Below, piece after piece: positions 61,838 to 64,000 of a stretch of DNA of 64,000 nucleotides. This DNA is from Qipengyuania soli (lineage in GTDB: Bacteria > Pseudomonadota > Alphaproteobacteria > Sphingomonadales > Sphingomonadaceae). Where the stretch lies: the NCBI RefSeq assembly GCF_015529805.1, contig NZ_CP064654.1, positions 1,364,001 to 1,428,000 on the forward strand. The letters are read 5' to 3'. Position numbers and translations under genes: made by a program. Under the pieces are notes generated by a model. That model worked only from the letters and a program-made list of their open reading frames with translations. It was not told the DNA's origin and did no database searches. Numbering within the stretch: position 1 is the first letter of the stretch; each line of letters begins with the position of its first letter.

Positions 61838-64000
61838 ATGTCGGACTTCCCCGCCCCTTTGGAAACTGGCCAGGACCAGCGGATTCCCGCCTATGCGGCC
61901 GTTCTGAACGAGCCCCAGCGAGAGGCGGTTCTGACCACGGAAGGGCCGGTGCTGATGCTGGCCGGTGCGGGCACGGGCAAGACCGCGGCCCTTACCGCAA
62001 GGCTTGCACATCTCATCGCAATGCGACGGGCGTGGCCAAGCGAGATTCTCTGCGTCACCTTCACCAACAAGGCGGCACGCGAGATGCGCGAACGCGTCGC
62101 ACGCCACATCGGCGATGCGGTTGAAGGCATGCCCTGGCTCGGCACTTTCCATTCGATCGGCGCCCGCATGCTCCGCCGCCACGCCGAACTTGTCGGGTTG
62201 CAGAGCAACTACACGATCATCGACACCGACGACCAGTTGCGTCTCCTCAAGCAGCTCATCCAGCAGAACGACCTCGACGAGAAGCGCTGGCCTGCCAGGC
62301 AGCTGGCGGGGCTGATCGACAGGTGGAAGAACCGTGGTCTCAACCCCGGTGACCTCGATGCGATCGAGAACGAGGCCTATGCCAATGGTCGCGGCGCACA
62401 ATTCTACAAGCTGTACCAGGACCGGCTGAAGGAACTGAACGCCTGCGATTTCGGCGACCTCCTGCTCCACATGCTCAATATCTTCCGCACCCACCATGAC
62501 GTGCTCGAGCAGTACCAGCAGCGCTTCAAGTACATCCTCGTCGACGAATACCAGGACACCAACCAGGTCCAGTATTTGTGGCTGCGCCTGCTCGCGCAGA
62601 GCCGGAAGAACATCTGCGTGGTCGGTGACGACGATCAGTCCATATATTCATGGCGCGGCGCAGAAGTCGCCAATATCCTCCGGTTCGAAAAGGATTTTCC
62701 TGGAGCCGCGGTAATCAAGCTCGAACAGAATTATCGTTCCACCCCGCAAATCCTTGCGGCGGCTTCGGGTCTCATCAACGCCAATAGCGAACGGCTCGGC
62801 AAGACGCTGTGGACCGAACTGCCGGCAGGTGAGAAGGTCCGCGTCATCGGCGTGTGGGACGGACCAGAGGAAGCCCGCCGTGTGGGAGAGGAAATCGAGC
62901 GACTGGAGGCGGAGGGTGCCCCGCTCGACCAGATCGCGATCCTCGTGCGCGCCCAATACCAGACGCGCGAGTTCGAGGACCGATTTATCCAGATCGGGCT
63001 CAACTACCGCATCGTGGGCGGTTTCCGTTTCTACGAGCGCGCCGAAATCCGCGATGCCCTCGCCTATTTGCGTATGATCGAGCAACCGGCGGACGACCTT
63101 GCATTCGAGCGTATCCACAACCAGCCCAAGCGTGGCCTAGGGGCCAAGGCGCTCGAAACCATGCGCCGCCATGCGCGCCGGATCCAGGCGCCGCTCGCCG
63201 CTGCCAGCCTGGATCTTGCCGACAGCGACGAACTGCCTCCCCGCGCGCGCAACACTCTGGTCGGACTGCTCGGTCAATTCGCGCACTGGCGAGACCAATC
63301 GACCAAGGTCACCCCATCCGAACTTCTTCGCATGGTCGTGACCGAGAGCGGTTACGAGGAGATGCTGCAGAAGGATCGCAGTGCCGAAAGCGCAGGCCGG
63401 CTCGAAAACCTGTCCGAACTCGCCCGGGCGATGGAAGATTACGAGTCGCTCACCGACTTCCTCGAACACGTCAGCCTGGTGATGGACAACGATGCGCGTG
63501 ACGATGGCGAAAAGGTCACCATCATGACCATGCACGCCGCCAAGGGGCTGGAGTTCGACCATGTCTTCCTGCCCGGTTGGGAGGAAGGCGTCTTCCCGAG
63601 CCAACGCGCGCTCGATGAAGGCGGGCTCGCCAGTCTCGAGGAGGAACGGCGCCTCGCCTATGTCGCGATAACGCGCGCGAAACGCCGCTGCACGATCCTG
63701 CACGCAGCAAACCGCCGCATCTATGGGCAGTGGACCAGCTCCATCCCGAGCCGGTTCATCGAGGAACTTCCGCAGGACACGGTCAATCGCGAGACCACGA
63801 TGGCAGGCGGCGCTTCCCTTTGGCGGGCGAACTGGACCGAGAACGAAGATCCTTTCGCACATGTTTCCACCAGCCGCCCGGACCGCTCGACAGCGCGAGG
63901 CCCCGGTTGGCAGCGCGCCCTGAGCACCGGTTACGACGCCACTCCCAAACGCCTTCCCGAGCCGGGCAAGAGCGCGGCGAGTTTTGCCGCCAAGCCGCGC
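61838..64000 (+). CDS. UvrD/PcrA-type ATP-dependent DNA helicase, 3' end outside window
   Basis: Superfamily 1A helicase; 721 codons are visible and the frame is open to the last base. Walker A AGAGTGKT (42-49), TFTNKAAREM (motif Ia), VDEYQDTN (II), GDDDQSIYSWRGA (III), QNYRST (IV), TMHAAKGLEFD (V) and AITRAKRR (VI) are all in order. Start ATG 61838; the C-terminus is beyond the window. Repair/replication helicase; uvrD or pcrA cannot be decided here. Confidence 0.94.
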   Translation, partial: MSDFPAPLETGQDQRIPAYAAVLNEPQREAVLTTEGPVLMLAGAGTGKTAALTARLAHLIAMRRAWPSEILCVTFTNKAAREMRERVARHIGDAVEGMPWLGTFHSIGARMLRRHAELVGLQSNYTIIDTDDQLRLLKQLIQQNDLDEKRWPARQLAGLIDRWKNRGLNPGDLDAIENEAYANGRGAQFYKLYQDRLKELNACDFGDLLLHMLNIFRTHHDVLEQYQQRFKYILVDEYQDTNQVQYLWLRLLAQSRKNICVVGDDDQSIYSWRGAEVANILRFEKDFPGAAVIKLEQNYRSTPQILAAASGLINANSERLGKTLWTELPAGEKVRVIGVWDGPEEARRVGEEIERLEAEGAPLDQIAILVRAQYQTREFEDRFIQIGLNYRIVGGFRFYERAEIRDALAYLRMIEQPADDLAFERIHNQPKRGLGAKALETMRRHARRIQAPLAAASLDLADSDELPPRARNTLVGLLGQFAHWRDQSTKVTPSELLRMVVTESGYEEMLQKDRSAESAGRLENLSELARAMEDYESLTDFLEHVSLVMDNDARDDGEKVTIMTMHAAKGLEFDHVFLPGWEEGVFPSQRALDEGGLASLEEERRLAYVAITRAKRRCTILHAANRRIYGQWTSSIPSRFIEELPQDTVNRETTMAGGASLWRANWTENEDPFAHVSTSRPDRSTARGPGWQRALSTGYDATPKRLPEPGKSAASFAAKPR

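Overview
The window is a stretch of ordinary high-GC (about 63-65 %) bacterial chromosome with almost no non-coding DNA. Gene order points to an alphaproteobacterium of the order Sphingomonadales, probably close to Erythrobacter/Qipengyuania: split ATP synthase b/b' genes in an atpI-B-E-b'-b operon, aroA-cmk next to a TIGR02300 gene and a tRNA-Ala, lapA-pyrF-trpF-trpB-trpA-accD-folC, the ffh-rpsP-rimM-trmD-rplS block, and a class II EPSP synthase. The placement is an inference from gene content; there is no rRNA gene to test it. I see no prophage, insertion sequence, CRISPR array or origin.

Layout. 0-4.3 kb: the end of a MurC/Mpl-like ligase, a GST, a DUF808 membrane protein, then rpsF-rpsR-rplI. 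4.4-13.7 kb: AMP nucleosidase and an SDR, then a long minus-strand run: a truncated alpha/beta hydrolase, rimK, a RimB-like protease, an M2 dipeptidase, and a tightly overlapping five-gene cluster (transmembrane protein, hydrolase, two GFA proteins, HCCA isomerase). 13.75-16.9 kb: a divergent marR-emrA-emrB operon with a clear palindromic operator inside its promoter. 16.9-28.6 kb: a lipoprotein gene, a DDAH-like pentein, asd, a DPP-IV-type peptidase, and the rplS-trmD / rimM-rpsP-ffh block split by three extra genes, then tRNA-Ala(GGC) and TIGR02300. 28.8-37.4 kb: aroA, a small membrane protein and cmk; a MarR-GNAT fusion with its own palindrome; YjdF-like and secreted proteins; rpsA; gloB and two small-molecule enzymes. 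37.4-44.1 kb: the F0 genes of ATP synthase and the ydbH-ynbE-ydbL lipid-bridge genes. 44.1-49.2 kb: radC, a large DUF3857/transglutaminase/TPR protein, purB. 49.2-56.4 kb: lapA-pyrF-ble-trpF, an outer-membrane protein gene, trpB-orf-trpA-accD-folC. 56.4-64 kb: PilZ, AmpG, a Rieske oxygenase, an RluB-type pseudouridine synthase, rsmD, a secreted protein, and a UvrD/PcrA helicase running off the end.

The recurrent theme is that conserved housekeeping operons here carry extra, often short and translationally coupled genes: ble between pyrF and trpF, an outer-membrane protein between trpF and trpB, a 45 % GC membrane ORF stitched between trpB and trpA by GTGA/ATGA overlaps, a TIGR04222/glycine-rich pair behind rimM, a small membrane protein between aroA and cmk, and a MarR-GNAT block between cmk and rpsA. 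The most coherent candidate for an undescribed system is the glutathione-flavoured five-gene cluster at 10.9-13.7 kb that diverges from marR-emrAB across one operator. Another clear anomaly is an in-frame TAG that removes the last 17 codons of the hydrolase gene behind rimK.

Many start codons were moved from the longest possible ORF on the basis of Shine-Dalgarno spacing, signal peptides or family N-termini; several are GTG or TTG, and one (DDAH) may be CTG.
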